Shown here: positions 18,185 through 25,527 of the stretch, piece after piece
Layout: every line of letters begins with the position of its first letter
Position numbering within the stretch: the stretch's first letter is position 1
The notes under the pieces: generated by a model
What the model saw: the letters and a program-made list of their open reading frames with translations, nothing else
What the model was told of the DNA's origin: nothing
The model's database searches: none
Translations under genes and position numbers: made by a program
Origin: Proteobacteria bacterium TMED61
Lineage (GTDB): Bacteria; Pseudomonadota; Gammaproteobacteria; Arenicellales; UBA868
DNA length: 34,446 nucleotides
Direction: 5' to 3'
Assembly (NCBI GenBank): GCA_002171735.1
Contig: NHDO01000043.1
Span: 9,475 to 43,920, forward strand

Positions 18185-18332
18185 TCTGGAAGCTCTCATC
18201 GTGCATCAGGGAAGGTGTATCGGACGGCCCAATTTCCCATGTTTCGTGTGATGACCGTCACTGATGAAACGCCCGCGCTTTAGCATGATGCTACTCACGA
18301 TATGCAGATAACCGTGAGTGAGGGATTAGAAA

Positions 18333-18509
18333 ATGGAAATCATGGAACACCAGAGATTAGACGCAGAGAATACGTTTGCGATGATTACGGAACTGATCGA
18401 GATCGGTGTGCCGGTACAAAAGCTGCATCAGCAGGGTCTTACCGACTTTGACTTTGAGTATGTCGAGATGCACCCAGAGGATGGCCTGTGGTCGAATCCT
18501 TTTGACTGA
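18333..18509 (+). CDS. Small acidic protein of unknown function (58 aa)
   Basis: A 58-codon ORF starts with ATG seven bases after an AGGGA-type ribosome site. The protein is acidic with amphipathic helix character (ENTFAMITELIEIGVPVQKLHQQ) and a conserved-looking end, DFDFEYVEMHPEDGLWSNPFD. I do not recognise it. Its composition and site support real coding, but this is a short ORF between two larger genes. No partner is obvious. Confidence 0.5.
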   Translation: MEIMEHQRLDAENTFAMITELIEIGVPVQKLHQQGLTDFDFEYVEMHPEDGLWSNPFD

Positions 18510-18637
18510 GCCGGTCATGCCGCCGGGTGTGACCGAGGCATCTCAGTGTTTCCTTTAAATTCGGGGATTTGCCTGTCATTTATGCCCCACCTTGATGCAA
18601 AATGGCGCCAGTTGATGCCAGCGAGGCACGAGGAGAT

Positions 18638-19828
18638 ATGACGACAGAATTGCTTGAACAGGCGCAGTCCCTACAGGAGCGCACAGTGGCCCTGCGCCGA
18701 GAAATCCACCAGCATCCCGAACTCGGCCTGCACTTGCCTAGAACCCAAAAGGCAGTGCTTGATTCGTTGCAAGGCCTGGATCTTGACATCCAGTTATCGA
18801 AAAACACCAGCGGCATCGTTGCGACACTGCACGGCGCAAACCCGGGTCCGGCGGTCCTGCTGCGCGGCGACATGGATGCGTTGCCCATGCCAGAAGAGAC
18901 CGGTCTGCCTTTTGCATCGGTGGAGCAGGGCTGCATGCATGCCTGCGGGCATGACGCTCATACCGCCATGCTGGCGAGCGCAGCCCATTTGCTCTATCAA
19001 CACAGGGAGCGGATCAGTGGCAGCGTGCGGTTTATGTTTCAGCCAGGTGAAGAGGGGCCGGGTGGGGCCAAGCCGATGCTCGACGAAGGCCTTCTCGATG
19101 CCGACGGCGCGCCGCAAGCTATCTTTGCTTTGCATGTTGAGCCGGAGCTGTCAGCCGGCACCATCGCTTGTCGTACGGGGCCAATACTCGCGGCGGTTGA
19201 TACCGTGTTTGCCCGTCTCACCGGAAAAGGGGGCCACGGTTCAATGCCGCACAACGCACTTGACCCGACGCCTGTCGCCTGTGAAGTCGTGCAGGCGATC
19301 CAGACGATGGTCACAAGACGTTTTGATGTGTTTGATCCAGTGGTGGCAACCGTCGGCCGAATCCAGTCGGGCACCACCAACAACGTGATTCCCGAATTCG
19401 CAGAGATGGAGATCACTCTGCGTTCACTGTCAGTACAAGCGCGTGAGCGCTTGGCAAAAGGGGTGGAGCAGTTGGTACGCCAGATCCCTGCCGCACATGA
19501 CCTTGAGGTCACCTTTGAAATTGAAAAGGGTTACCCCCCGACGGTGAACCATGACAGCGGAGCGCAGGCAGTCGCGCGGGCGGCAAAAGCCGTGCTCGGT
19601 GAGGAGCAGTATCTGCAGATGCCCACACCCTGGATGGGGGCCGAGGATTTTTCCTACCTGCTCGAACGCTTTCCCGGCGCTTTTGTTTTTCTCGGCGCGG
19701 CGCCGCTGGACGGTGAACCCCAGGCCTGTCATTCGTCAAGAATGCGTCTTAACGAGGCGGCATTTCCCGCGGGTGTGGCGATGTATGCCGCCCTCGCACT
19801 GCAGGAACTTGCCGACAAGCCAATCTGA
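18638..19828 (+). CDS. M20-family metal-dependent amidohydrolase
   Basis: This 396-residue amidohydrolase of the M20D group (hippurate hydrolase, N-acyl-amino acid or IAA-amino acid hydrolase type) hydrolyses N-acyl amides. Metal-site segments are clear: RGDMDALPMPEETGLPF, HACGHDAHTAML and FQPGEEGPGG. The dimerisation lid lies in the middle (GKGGHGSMPHNALDP), and C-terminal PWMGAEDFSYLLERFPGAF provides the last metal ligands. An AGGAG site six bases upstream selects the ATG at 18638 over an in-frame ATG at 18602. The natural substrate is not deducible. Confidence 0.9.
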   Translation: MTTELLEQAQSLQERTVALRREIHQHPELGLHLPRTQKAVLDSLQGLDLDIQLSKNTSGIVATLHGANPGPAVLLRGDMDALPMPEETGLPFASVEQGCMHACGHDAHTAMLASAAHLLYQHRERISGSVRFMFQPGEEGPGGAKPMLDEGLLDADGAPQAIFALHVEPELSAGTIACRTGPILAAVDTVFARLTGKGGHGSMPHNALDPTPVACEVVQAIQTMVTRRFDVFDPVVATVGRIQSGTTNNVIPEFAEMEITLRSLSVQARERLAKGVEQLVRQIPAAHDLEVTFEIEKGYPPTVNHDSGAQAVARAAKAVLGEEQYLQMPTPWMGAEDFSYLLERFPGAFVFLGAAPLDGEPQACHSSRMRLNEAAFPAGVAMYAALALQELADKPI

Positions 19829-20036
19829 GACCGCTTGGGTTTTGTCCCGAGCTCGGGCCGAGACCCGCCGGGGACATGACATTTCCATGAAGGATTGTTG
19901 ACTGTTGCTCCAAGGCGCGCTGTAATGACCCAAGGCTGAAAATGCAGAGCACCTAGAGTTTAGAAGACCAAAGACGGATGCTTGAAATGTAATGAGCGTG
20001 AATCGCTTAAGCCACAACATAAACCGGGCATAGTCG

Positions 20037-20639
20037 ATGCGGTCTCCCAGAATCGATGCTCTGATCCTTGCTGCAGGGCGCTCGCTTCGAGCAGGAGGCC
20101 CCAATAAACTTTTACTCCCCTGGCAGGATAAAGCGGTTGTTGCGCACGCCGTCGATGCCGCGCTGGCGTCGCGGGTCAGCGCTGTTCATGTGGTGACGGG
20201 CCACGAACCTGCCCCCCTGCAGGAGGTGCTGAAGGGGCGGGACGTCAACTGGATTCACAATCCGAAATACCACAGCGGCATCAGCACCTCCATCAGCGCA
20301 GGTGTGACTCAGTTGCCTGATCAACTCGATGGCATGGTGCTCTGTCTTGGCGACATGCCGTGGGTGAGCGACCGACAGATCAACCGCTTGATCGATGGCT
20401 TCCGTCCGGACGCGGTCCGCGTTGCCTGCTTTGGCAAGCGCCGGGGACACCCAGCGCTCTTCCCCCGCGCCTGGTTTGGCAAACTGCTTGCCTTAACGGG
20501 AGACGATCTCGCGCGATGCCTTTTTGATCATCTTGCCTCAGCCGTTGTCGAAGTGCCCATGGCAAATGATGCGGTCCTGCGGGATGTTGATTACGAAGAG
20601 GACCTGATGCCAACGCCAGTTGGTATGATTGCGCAATAA
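20037..20639 (+). CDS. MocA/MobA-like nucleotidyltransferase
   Basis: The 200-residue protein has the nucleotidyltransferase fold of the molybdenum cofactor cytidylyltransferase (MocA) group. LILAAGRSLRAGGPNKLLLPW at the N-terminus forms the CTP/GTP loop. LGDMPWVS (104-111) is the metal-binding segment, and RRGHPALFPRAWF is the typical cofactor-site segment. MocA adds CMP to Mo-molybdopterin for xanthine-dehydrogenase-type enzymes. No molybdenum enzyme gene is in the window, so the role is inferred from the family. No clear ribosome site precedes the ATG. Confidence 0.78.
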   Translation: MRSPRIDALILAAGRSLRAGGPNKLLLPWQDKAVVAHAVDAALASRVSAVHVVTGHEPAPLQEVLKGRDVNWIHNPKYHSGISTSISAGVTQLPDQLDGMVLCLGDMPWVSDRQINRLIDGFRPDAVRVACFGKRRGHPALFPRAWFGKLLALTGDDLARCLFDHLASAVVEVPMANDAVLRDVDYEEDLMPTPVGMIAQ

Positions 20640-20681
20640 TCAATTACGTGGCGGTGTTGATCGCCGACGGCCTATTTCAAG

Positions 20682-21125
20682 ATGAAGGACCTCAAACTCA
20701 TATTCAAGAACTTCGAAAAGACCTTAAGAAACTCTGTCTGGTTCGATGACGGTTGGGAAATCTATAACCGGGGCGTCTATCTCCAGCTTTACAAAAGTAA
20801 CTGGTACAACCAGAACCAAGGGGGAGTGCATTTCGAAACCTATATCGAAGCACCCCAGATAAAGAAAAAAAGTTTCCCGATCTGTTTCCATGCTGAGGAA
20901 GAGTGCCCCGCTCAGCAGACCTTTATCAGCCGATTCCTTGATTCCCATGGCGACGAGATCAGGGGTTGGAAGGGCTATCGGGTACAGGGGGACGGTTACC
21001 GTGTCTGCCAGCGCGAGCTGCCGCTCAACACCAAGAATTTGGAACAGCGTCTCGTTGAAGAGTTCAACCGGCTACGCCAGCTCGAGACTGGTATAGATCA
21101 AGCCCTGCAGGACATCCAGGGCTGA
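20682..21125 (+). CDS. Hypothetical protein (147 aa)
   Basis: I do not recognise this protein. It is soluble, rich in aromatic residues (VWFDDGWEIYNRGVYLQLYKSNWYNQNQGG...HFETYIEAP) and ends in an alpha-helical segment (EQRLVEEFNRLRQLETGIDQALQDIQ). It has no signal peptide or membrane segment, and the three cysteines (two of them in ICFHAEEECP) do not form a clear metal site. It starts 42 bases after the MocA-like gene with little ribosome-site signal. It may belong to the same transcript. Confidence 0.6.
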   Translation: MKDLKLIFKNFEKTLRNSVWFDDGWEIYNRGVYLQLYKSNWYNQNQGGVHFETYIEAPQIKKKSFPICFHAEEECPAQQTFISRFLDSHGDEIRGWKGYRVQGDGYRVCQRELPLNTKNLEQRLVEEFNRLRQLETGIDQALQDIQG

Positions 21126-21171
21126 GCTATCCCCAAGTTTCCCCTTAAATTAAACGCTTTTCGGACATTAC

Positions 21172-21357
21172 GTGGGATCCCCTAAGAGCCCCTGTATCGA
21201 TATTTGTGATTTCCGCGGCCCGAAAGGGTGGTGTTTGGGCTGCGCACGCACCCGTGAGGAATGCCGAAAGTGGAAGGCGATGAAGCCCTACGCTCAGACT
21301 TTGCTGATTAAGGAACTCGGGAGAAGAAAAAAGAAATTGGCGATTCAACAGCGCTAA
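21172..21357 (+). CDS. DUF1289 (YdhL-like) small Cys-rich protein
   Basis: This 61-residue protein matches DUF1289: SPCIDICDFRGPKGWCLGCARTREECRKWKAM with five or more cysteines, four in the conserved C-x3-C...C-x2-C arrangement expected to bind a metal or Fe-S centre. The C-terminus is strongly basic (GRRKKKLAIQQR). Translation begins at a GTG, the only acceptable start after the in-frame stop at 21151. Function unknown. It is the last gene before the drop in GC content that marks the thiocyanate region. Confidence 0.8.
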   Translation: MGSPKSPCIDICDFRGPKGWCLGCARTREECRKWKAMKPYAQTLLIKELGRRKKKLAIQQR

Positions 21358-21466
21358 TCCCCAATTTCGCTGACGGAGGCGGCAGTTTGCAGAAAATAAA
21401 GCTATCTTTAGCCGGAATCAAACTGAAAACGCAAAAATCTCACTGTAATTCATTGAAATTATCCCT

Positions 21467-21555
21467 TTGACAATATGTTATAATATAACATTATCAGGGG
21501 ATTGATTTTTCTTATCCATGGGATAACGAGATAGTCTTGGAGAAATCATTTCTCC
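21467..21555 (+). promoter_or_regulatory. scn promoter/operator region with three dyads
   Basis: Upstream of scnB lie TTGACA (21467-21472) and, 16 bases on, CATTAT (21489-21494) as possible -35/-10. Three dyads follow one another. The first is ATGTTATA-A-TATAACAT (21475-21491, perfect 8-base arms). The second is TTATCC-ATG-GGATAA (21512-21526), containing a T-N11-A (TATCCATGGGATA, 21513-21525) typical of LysR sites. The third is GGAGAAAT-C-ATTTCTCC (21539-21555, perfect). GGATAACGAGATAGTCTT (21521-21538) recurs with one change at 31665-31682 before the ABC operon. The whole 21358-21598 gap is AT-rich. Confidence 0.65.
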
Positions 21556-21598
21556 GCGGTATGTTGTTTCTACTTACTAATTTGGAGGCGTATTTCTA

Positions 21599-22066
21599 AT
21601 GTCTAACCGCGAAAATATCATGCGGCACCTCAATATTGTCGGCCAGTTGCAGCCGGCGCTACACCAGCCGCAGCACGCTCCAACTGGCGACATGATCGAT
21701 AACGCCCACTTTCGGGCGTATACGCGCGCTTCTCACGATGTTGGAGGTGAGGCGGACATTCCGATTACTTGGGAAGAGAAAGAAGAGGAGATCTGGGAGC
21801 ACAACACTTTTGTCACCTGTGAAGTCCTTGCCTGGCGTGGCGTCTGGAACGCTGAAGAGCGTAGGCGCCGCCAGAACGTCGATGTTGGACAGACGATATA
21901 TCTTGGCTTGCCCTACTACGGACGTTGGTTGATGACAATCGCGCTGATCCTTGTCGATAAGCAACATGTGAAACTGACAGAACTGATAGATAAGGTCGAG
22001 GAAGTTAAGCAGCGCGCAAGGAAACAGGACGGTCAACTTTATGATGCGAAGGGGCACGATTTATGA
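21599..22066 (+). CDS. scnB: Thiocyanate hydrolase beta subunit
   Basis: The 155-residue subunit corresponds to the N-terminal half of nitrile hydratase beta. Thiocyanate hydrolase converts SCN- plus water to carbonyl sulfide and ammonia. Segments FRAYTRASHDVGGEADIPITWEEKEEEIWEHNTF and CEVLAWRGVWNAEERRRRQNVDVGQTIYLGLPYYGRW closely resemble ScnB of Thiobacillus thioparus as I remember it. A ribosome site (TTGGAGG) precedes the ATG. Its stop overlaps the scnA start by four bases, so subunit production is coupled. It is first in scnB-scnA-scnC, the known gene order. Confidence 0.93.
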   Translation: MSNRENIMRHLNIVGQLQPALHQPQHAPTGDMIDNAHFRAYTRASHDVGGEADIPITWEEKEEEIWEHNTFVTCEVLAWRGVWNAEERRRRQNVDVGQTIYLGLPYYGRWLMTIALILVDKQHVKLTELIDKVEEVKQRARKQDGQLYDAKGHDL

Positions 22067-22416
22067 GCAAGAGTCACCACGTAGAAAAGGCCACTGGGGT
22101 CGGTGATCCACAGTGCTTCAAAGGGGAAGCGCCCCCACCGAAGTTCAATGTGGGCGACAAGGTACGGATCCGTAACCTGCCGGATATCTTTTATACACGT
22201 TCTCAGATGTACCTACGAGAAGCCGAGGCCACGGTCGTGAAGCTGGTCTACGAAAGTCCGCCGGCAGAAGACGAAGCCTGGGATAACACCGATAGCCCAG
22301 AGTGGTTCTATAGCCTTCTTTTCAAGCAGACCGATCTTTGGCCGGATTACCCGAAGAGATTCGAGGCGGATACTCTGGAGACAGAACTTTCCGAGCGATG
22401 GCTGGAAGGACTCTAA
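22063..22416 (+). CDS. scnA: Thiocyanate hydrolase alpha subunit
   Basis: The 117-residue subunit is equivalent to the C-terminal half of nitrile hydratase beta. The sequence runs KATGVGDPQCFKGEAPPPKFNVGDKVRIRNLPDIFYTRSQMYLREAEATVVKLVYESPPAEDEAW, a small SH3-like beta barrel with the typical FxVGDxVRI start, then WFYSLLFKQTDLWPDYP. It assembles with ScnB and ScnC into the (alpha-beta-gamma) heterododecamer known for this enzyme. It starts within the scnB stop codon (ATGA) and is followed by scnC after 50 bases. Confidence 0.93.
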   Translation: MSKSHHVEKATGVGDPQCFKGEAPPPKFNVGDKVRIRNLPDIFYTRSQMYLREAEATVVKLVYESPPAEDEAWDNTDSPEWFYSLLFKQTDLWPDYPKRFEADTLETELSERWLEGL

Positions 22417-22466
22417 GGTCGATAACAAGACAATTAATTATCAGGAAGTGAAACGAGGAAAACGGC

Positions 22467-23174
22467 ATGTCAAATTCAGATAACCACGACCATAAAGCCG
22501 CTCCTATGGTGGATGAGATCAGTGACTTCGAGGCGCTGGAAGTTGCGGTCCGCGAACTCTGTATAGAAAAAGGACTGTTCACCCAAGATGACCATAACGA
22601 GTGGACGGAGTATATGCATACACTGGGTCCGCTCCCAGCAGCAAGGCTGGTTGCGAAAGCATGGCTAGATGACGATTACAAACAGTTGTGCATCGATGAC
22701 CCAGTCAAGGCGAGCCTGGAAGTCGGCATTGACTGGATCACCAGTATGCCCTCCAACTTTGGTACCCCAAGCGATTATTGCAACCCGAGAATTCTGGTTG
22801 ATGCTCCGAAACTGAAACACGTAGTGGTTTGCACGCTGTGTTCGTGTTACCCAAGACCGATTTTGGGTCAGTCGCCGGAATGGTATCGGACACCGAACTA
22901 CCGCCGCAGAATGGTACGGTGGCCCCGGCAGGTCTTGTCAGAGTTCGGTCTGCAGCTACCCGAAGATGTTGAGATCCGGGTTGCAGACTCCAATCAGAAA
23001 ACTCGCTACGTGGTTATGCCCGTGCGGCCTGAAGGGACCGACGGCTGGAGTGAGGATCAGTTGGCAGAAATCGTCACCAGGGATTGCCTGATTGGCGTTG
23101 CACAGCCACATCCTGACCGGAAGGTTGACGACAAACGACCTGTCATCCCCGCAATTCACCCCTACGGCCACTAG
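22467..23174 (+). CDS. scnC: Thiocyanate hydrolase gamma (catalytic, cobalt) subunit
   Basis: The 235-residue catalytic subunit is homologous to nitrile hydratase alpha. The metal-binding claw VCTLCSCYPRP is present with Cys122, Cys125 and Cys127; in this family the last two are oxidised to sulfinic and sulfenic acids. The Thr in C-T-L-C-S-C indicates cobalt rather than iron. The continuation GQSPEWYRTPNYRRRMVRWPRQVLSEFGLQLP and RPEGTDGWSEDQLAEIVTRDCLIGV is essentially ScnC of thiocyanate degraders, not a nitrile hydratase. The N-terminus is His-rich (NHDHK), a known feature of the family. The GAGGA site precedes the ATG. Confidence 0.95.
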   Translation: MSNSDNHDHKAAPMVDEISDFEALEVAVRELCIEKGLFTQDDHNEWTEYMHTLGPLPAARLVAKAWLDDDYKQLCIDDPVKASLEVGIDWITSMPSNFGTPSDYCNPRILVDAPKLKHVVVCTLCSCYPRPILGQSPEWYRTPNYRRRMVRWPRQVLSEFGLQLPEDVEIRVADSNQKTRYVVMPVRPEGTDGWSEDQLAEIVTRDCLIGVAQPHPDRKVDDKRPVIPAIHPYGH

Positions 23175-23183
23175 AGATTACCA

Positions 23184-23519
23184 ATGACCAAACCTATCCC
23201 TTTACTGGAGAAGATCGGGAAGGAAGGCCGGGTCTGGGGAGACCTTTGTGATCAATATGGAGTGGATAACCCAGATCCACCGTGGCGTGTCCTATTGGAG
23301 AGTACGTGTGAGGTGCTGAACGAAGGATCATGTGTGCTGCCTTCACTTGAGAGAAGAGACGAGGAAGACGACTTGGTCGATTCGCACTACCAACACATTC
23401 CACACCCTGAACGGCAGTTGCTGGCACTTGCTCACTCAATGATTCTCCGGGGAGTCATTACGGAAGAGGATCTTGAAAAACACGTGAAGACTGTGACAGC
23501 ACGACTGAATGCAGCGTAG
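23184..23519 (+). CDS. P15K-like cobalt-loading accessory protein
   Basis: This 111-residue protein follows scnC after nine bases. It has the helical N-terminal-beta-like fold of nitrile-hydratase accessory proteins (PPWRVLLESTCEVL..., HPERQLLALAHSMILRGVITEEDLEKHVKTVTARLNAA). The last segment resembles the 'RGxITEEEL' element of nitrile hydratase beta/activator proteins. In Thiobacillus thioparus the P15K product encoded after scnC is required for cobalt insertion and cysteine oxidation. The same position and size support an identical role here; sequence identity was not computed. Confidence 0.8.
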   Translation: MTKPIPLLEKIGKEGRVWGDLCDQYGVDNPDPPWRVLLESTCEVLNEGSCVLPSLERRDEEDDLVDSHYQHIPHPERQLLALAHSMILRGVITEEDLEKHVKTVTARLNAA

Positions 23520-23633
23520 CAAATGTCGAATATGAATGCGATGTAGCGGCGATAAAGAGACAACGAGTTGTAGGGAGATTTTTATAAGCACTTAGCTTTA
23601 AGTACTAAGACTATATTTAACGGAGGAGCAAGC

Positions 23634-25049
23634 GTGGACATGAAAAAACAGTTATCGCAGGAAGGCAAGTTTCTCGCCGCGAAGGCAAAATCGCAGGCGA
23701 TTGAAAATGACATTTTGGACGAGGAAGAGGCCCAGTTTGTAGACGGCGGACCCGTTGATGAAAACGGACTCCCGTTGAATGCCAAGAATTTTGGAGACGT
23801 CATTGATGATCCGTTCCTTAAAATAAATTCGGATCCGCTGTTTGGTGGTTTTCTTGGGACGGGAATTAGTCGACGCTCGGTGCTTCAGACTGGTGCTGCA
23901 CTGGCAGGTGCTGGCCTTGGCCTCGGCAGCATGCCCGCTTTCGGCAAAAAGGCATTCGACCCTGTCGTCAACATCTGCTACATCCCGATCACGGATGCGG
24001 CAGCGCTCTTGGTCGCGCATGAACTGGGCTTCTTCAAAGAAGAGGGAATCGAGTCCAAGCGCCCAACCCTGATAAGAGGATGGTCTCCGCTTGTTGAGGC
24101 GTTCGCGGCCCACAAGTTCAACCTGACCCATATGCTCATCCCGATTCCGGTCTGGATGCGGTACAACAACAAGTTTCCTGTGAAGATTACGGCCTGGGAC
24201 CACAGCAACGGTTCGGCAATTGTGGTCAATCCGGAAATCAAGACACCCGCAGACTTCGGGGGTAAGCAGTTTGCCGTTCCTTACTGGTATTCGATTCATA
24301 ACATCGTTTCCCAGAAGATCATGAAGGAAGCAGGGATCACACCTGTGATCCGGGCGCAGGATGCGGCCTTGGCACCTAATGAATGTAACTTCCAGGTGCT
24401 GGCGCCGCCCGATATGCCACCCGCACTGGCTGCCAAGAAGATCGACGGATACTGTGTTGCCGAGCCGTTCAACGCGCTCGGTGAGATCAAAGCCGGCGGT
24501 AAGGTGTTGAGATTTACCGGTGACGTATGGAAAGGGCATCCCTGCTGTGTCGTGGTCATGCATGAAGATGATGCAATGGATCCCGACCGCGCGGCATGGG
24601 CGCAAGGTGTGCACAATGCTGTGGTTAAGGCCCAGCTTTACACCGGGTCAAACCGCAAGGAAATCGCACAGCTGCTGTCACGCGAGGGTAAGAAGTACTA
24701 TCCCTTCCCAAGCAAGGTAGTGGAGCGTGCGATGATGTTCTACGATCCGGCGTACTACAACAATCCAGCAGCGATTCGTCATACTGATTGGGGACAGAAC
24801 AGGATCGATTTCCAGGCGTGGCCTTATCCGTCTGCAACGAGGCTGGTCGTTAATGAGCTTAAAAACGAAACACTGGTTACAGGTGATCGAACCTTCCTTG
24901 ACACCCTGGATCCGGAGTTTGTCATCAACGATTTGGTGCAGTACGAATATGTAAGAAACGCGCTACTGGCCAATCCGACATGGAAAAACGATCCGAGCGT
25001 GCCGCAAGGAGATAACCCCTTCGAGCGCGAAGAGATTCTGGAGATTTAA
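23634..25049 (+). CDS. Tat-exported ABC substrate-binding protein (NMT1/SsuA type), probable thiocyanate binder
   Basis: This 471-residue protein of the nitrate/sulfonate/taurine-binding superfamily has its mature domain at about residues 108-471 (FDPVVNICYIPITDAAALLVAHELGFFKEEGIESKR..., KQFAVPYWYSIHNIV, KKIDGYCVAEPFNALG). The twin-arginine signal, GISRRSVLQTGAALAGAGLGLGSMPAFG, does not begin until residue 78: about 78 acidic/hydrophilic residues precede the RR pair (80-81), which is unusually long. GGAGGAG favours the GTG start at 23634; the ATG two codons later is an alternative. It follows the P15K gene after 114 bases, and no ATPase or permease is adjacent; those lie at 31.9-34.4 kb. Ligand inferred from context. 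Confidence 0.85.
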   Translation: MDMKKQLSQEGKFLAAKAKSQAIENDILDEEEAQFVDGGPVDENGLPLNAKNFGDVIDDPFLKINSDPLFGGFLGTGISRRSVLQTGAALAGAGLGLGSMPAFGKKAFDPVVNICYIPITDAAALLVAHELGFFKEEGIESKRPTLIRGWSPLVEAFAAHKFNLTHMLIPIPVWMRYNNKFPVKITAWDHSNGSAIVVNPEIKTPADFGGKQFAVPYWYSIHNIVSQKIMKEAGITPVIRAQDAALAPNECNFQVLAPPDMPPALAAKKIDGYCVAEPFNALGEIKAGGKVLRFTGDVWKGHPCCVVVMHEDDAMDPDRAAWAQGVHNAVVKAQLYTGSNRKEIAQLLSREGKKYYPFPSKVVERAMMFYDPAYYNNPAAIRHTDWGQNRIDFQAWPYPSATRLVVNELKNETLVTGDRTFLDTLDPEFVINDLVQYEYVRNALLANPTWKNDPSVPQGDNPFEREEILEI

Positions 25050-25064
25050 CCTATTGCAACGGCA

Positions 25065-25088
25065 AGCCCCCGGAAGACTCCGGGGGCT
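25065..25088 (+). terminator. Strong stem-loop after the scn-SBP operon
   Basis: AGCCCCCGGA (25065-25074) pairs perfectly with TCCGGGGGCT (25079-25088) around the four-base loop AGAC, 15 bases after the substrate-binding protein stop. The T run (25099-25103) begins about ten bases downstream, a little far for a textbook Rho-independent terminator, but the stem is very stable. It closes the scnB-A-C-P15K-SBP unit. Confidence 0.75.
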
Positions 25089-25464
25089 CCATCGCATTTT
25101 TCACCGCGCACTCGTTCGGTATCTTGCCTCAACTTCCTGGGGTAGCCGGTGTGACACTTGAGTCCCGGCAGTTGGACTAGTTTGGCTCTGCATAACGTCC
25201 TGTCGCGAGAGATTTAGAGGGGATCAGATTTGCTACAGCTCAGATGCCCACAAAACCTACTTTTCGAGCTTACAGCACTAAATTTTGGCTCGAGTGTTCG
25301 GTCTGATATTAGAGAAATGTTCAAAGTGTGCGTTTGCGATTGATTTTTCCTATAAAGCTCATCCGTTTTTCATCTCGTAATCGACCACTACAAACCATCC
25401 TTGTCTCGTAGACTCTTCGTGTCGAGATGCGCTTCATGTTTTGGACGATTTTTGGTAGAGAGAT
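25089..25464. other. Non-coding gap between scn unit and dsrE cluster
   Basis: No convincing coding sequence is seen in this roughly 375-base gap. It has weak promoter-like pairs only (TTGGAC at 25441-25446 and TATGAA 17 bases on, at 25464-25469) and short TCTCG/CGAGA dyads near 25403-25426. I found no copy of the 18-base element seen before scnB and the ABC operon. It probably carries the promoter of the dsrE-tusA-sqr unit. Confidence 0.4.
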
Positions 25465-25527
25465 ATGAAGTACAAGAATTTCACCGACCCAACGTATCCT
25501 TTCGGATGCACTGATCAGGTAGCGTGA
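25465..25527 (+). CDS. Possible 20-codon leader ORF coupled to dsrE
   Basis: An ATG with GAGAG just upstream opens a 20-codon ORF (MKYKNFTDPTYPFGCTDQVA) whose TGA stop shares its last base with the ATG of the dsrE-like gene. The overlap would couple translation of the two. The length is short and the peptide is not recognised; it may be fortuitous. Confidence 0.3.
   Translation: MKYKNFTDPTYPFGCTDQVA

Noticed and set aside
19847-19872. GTCCC...GGGGAC dyad after the M20 gene as terminator
   Set aside because: Arms are short, the loop is long and there is no T run.
21479-21484. TATAAT as the scn -10 box
   Set aside because: No -35 at a normal distance (TTGAAA is 20 bases off); the pair TTGACA/CATTAT is a better spacing, though neither is certain.
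22467-23174. Nitrile hydratase alpha subunit as the identity of the CTLCSC protein
   Set aside because: The shape of the operon (split beta as ScnB and ScnA, P15K after) and the GQSPEWYRTPNYRRRMVRWPRQV sequence match thiocyanate hydrolase gamma rather than nitrile hydratase.
23652-24614. Minus-strand 320-codon ORF opposite the substrate-binding protein
   Set aside because: Antisense shadow with no family features.
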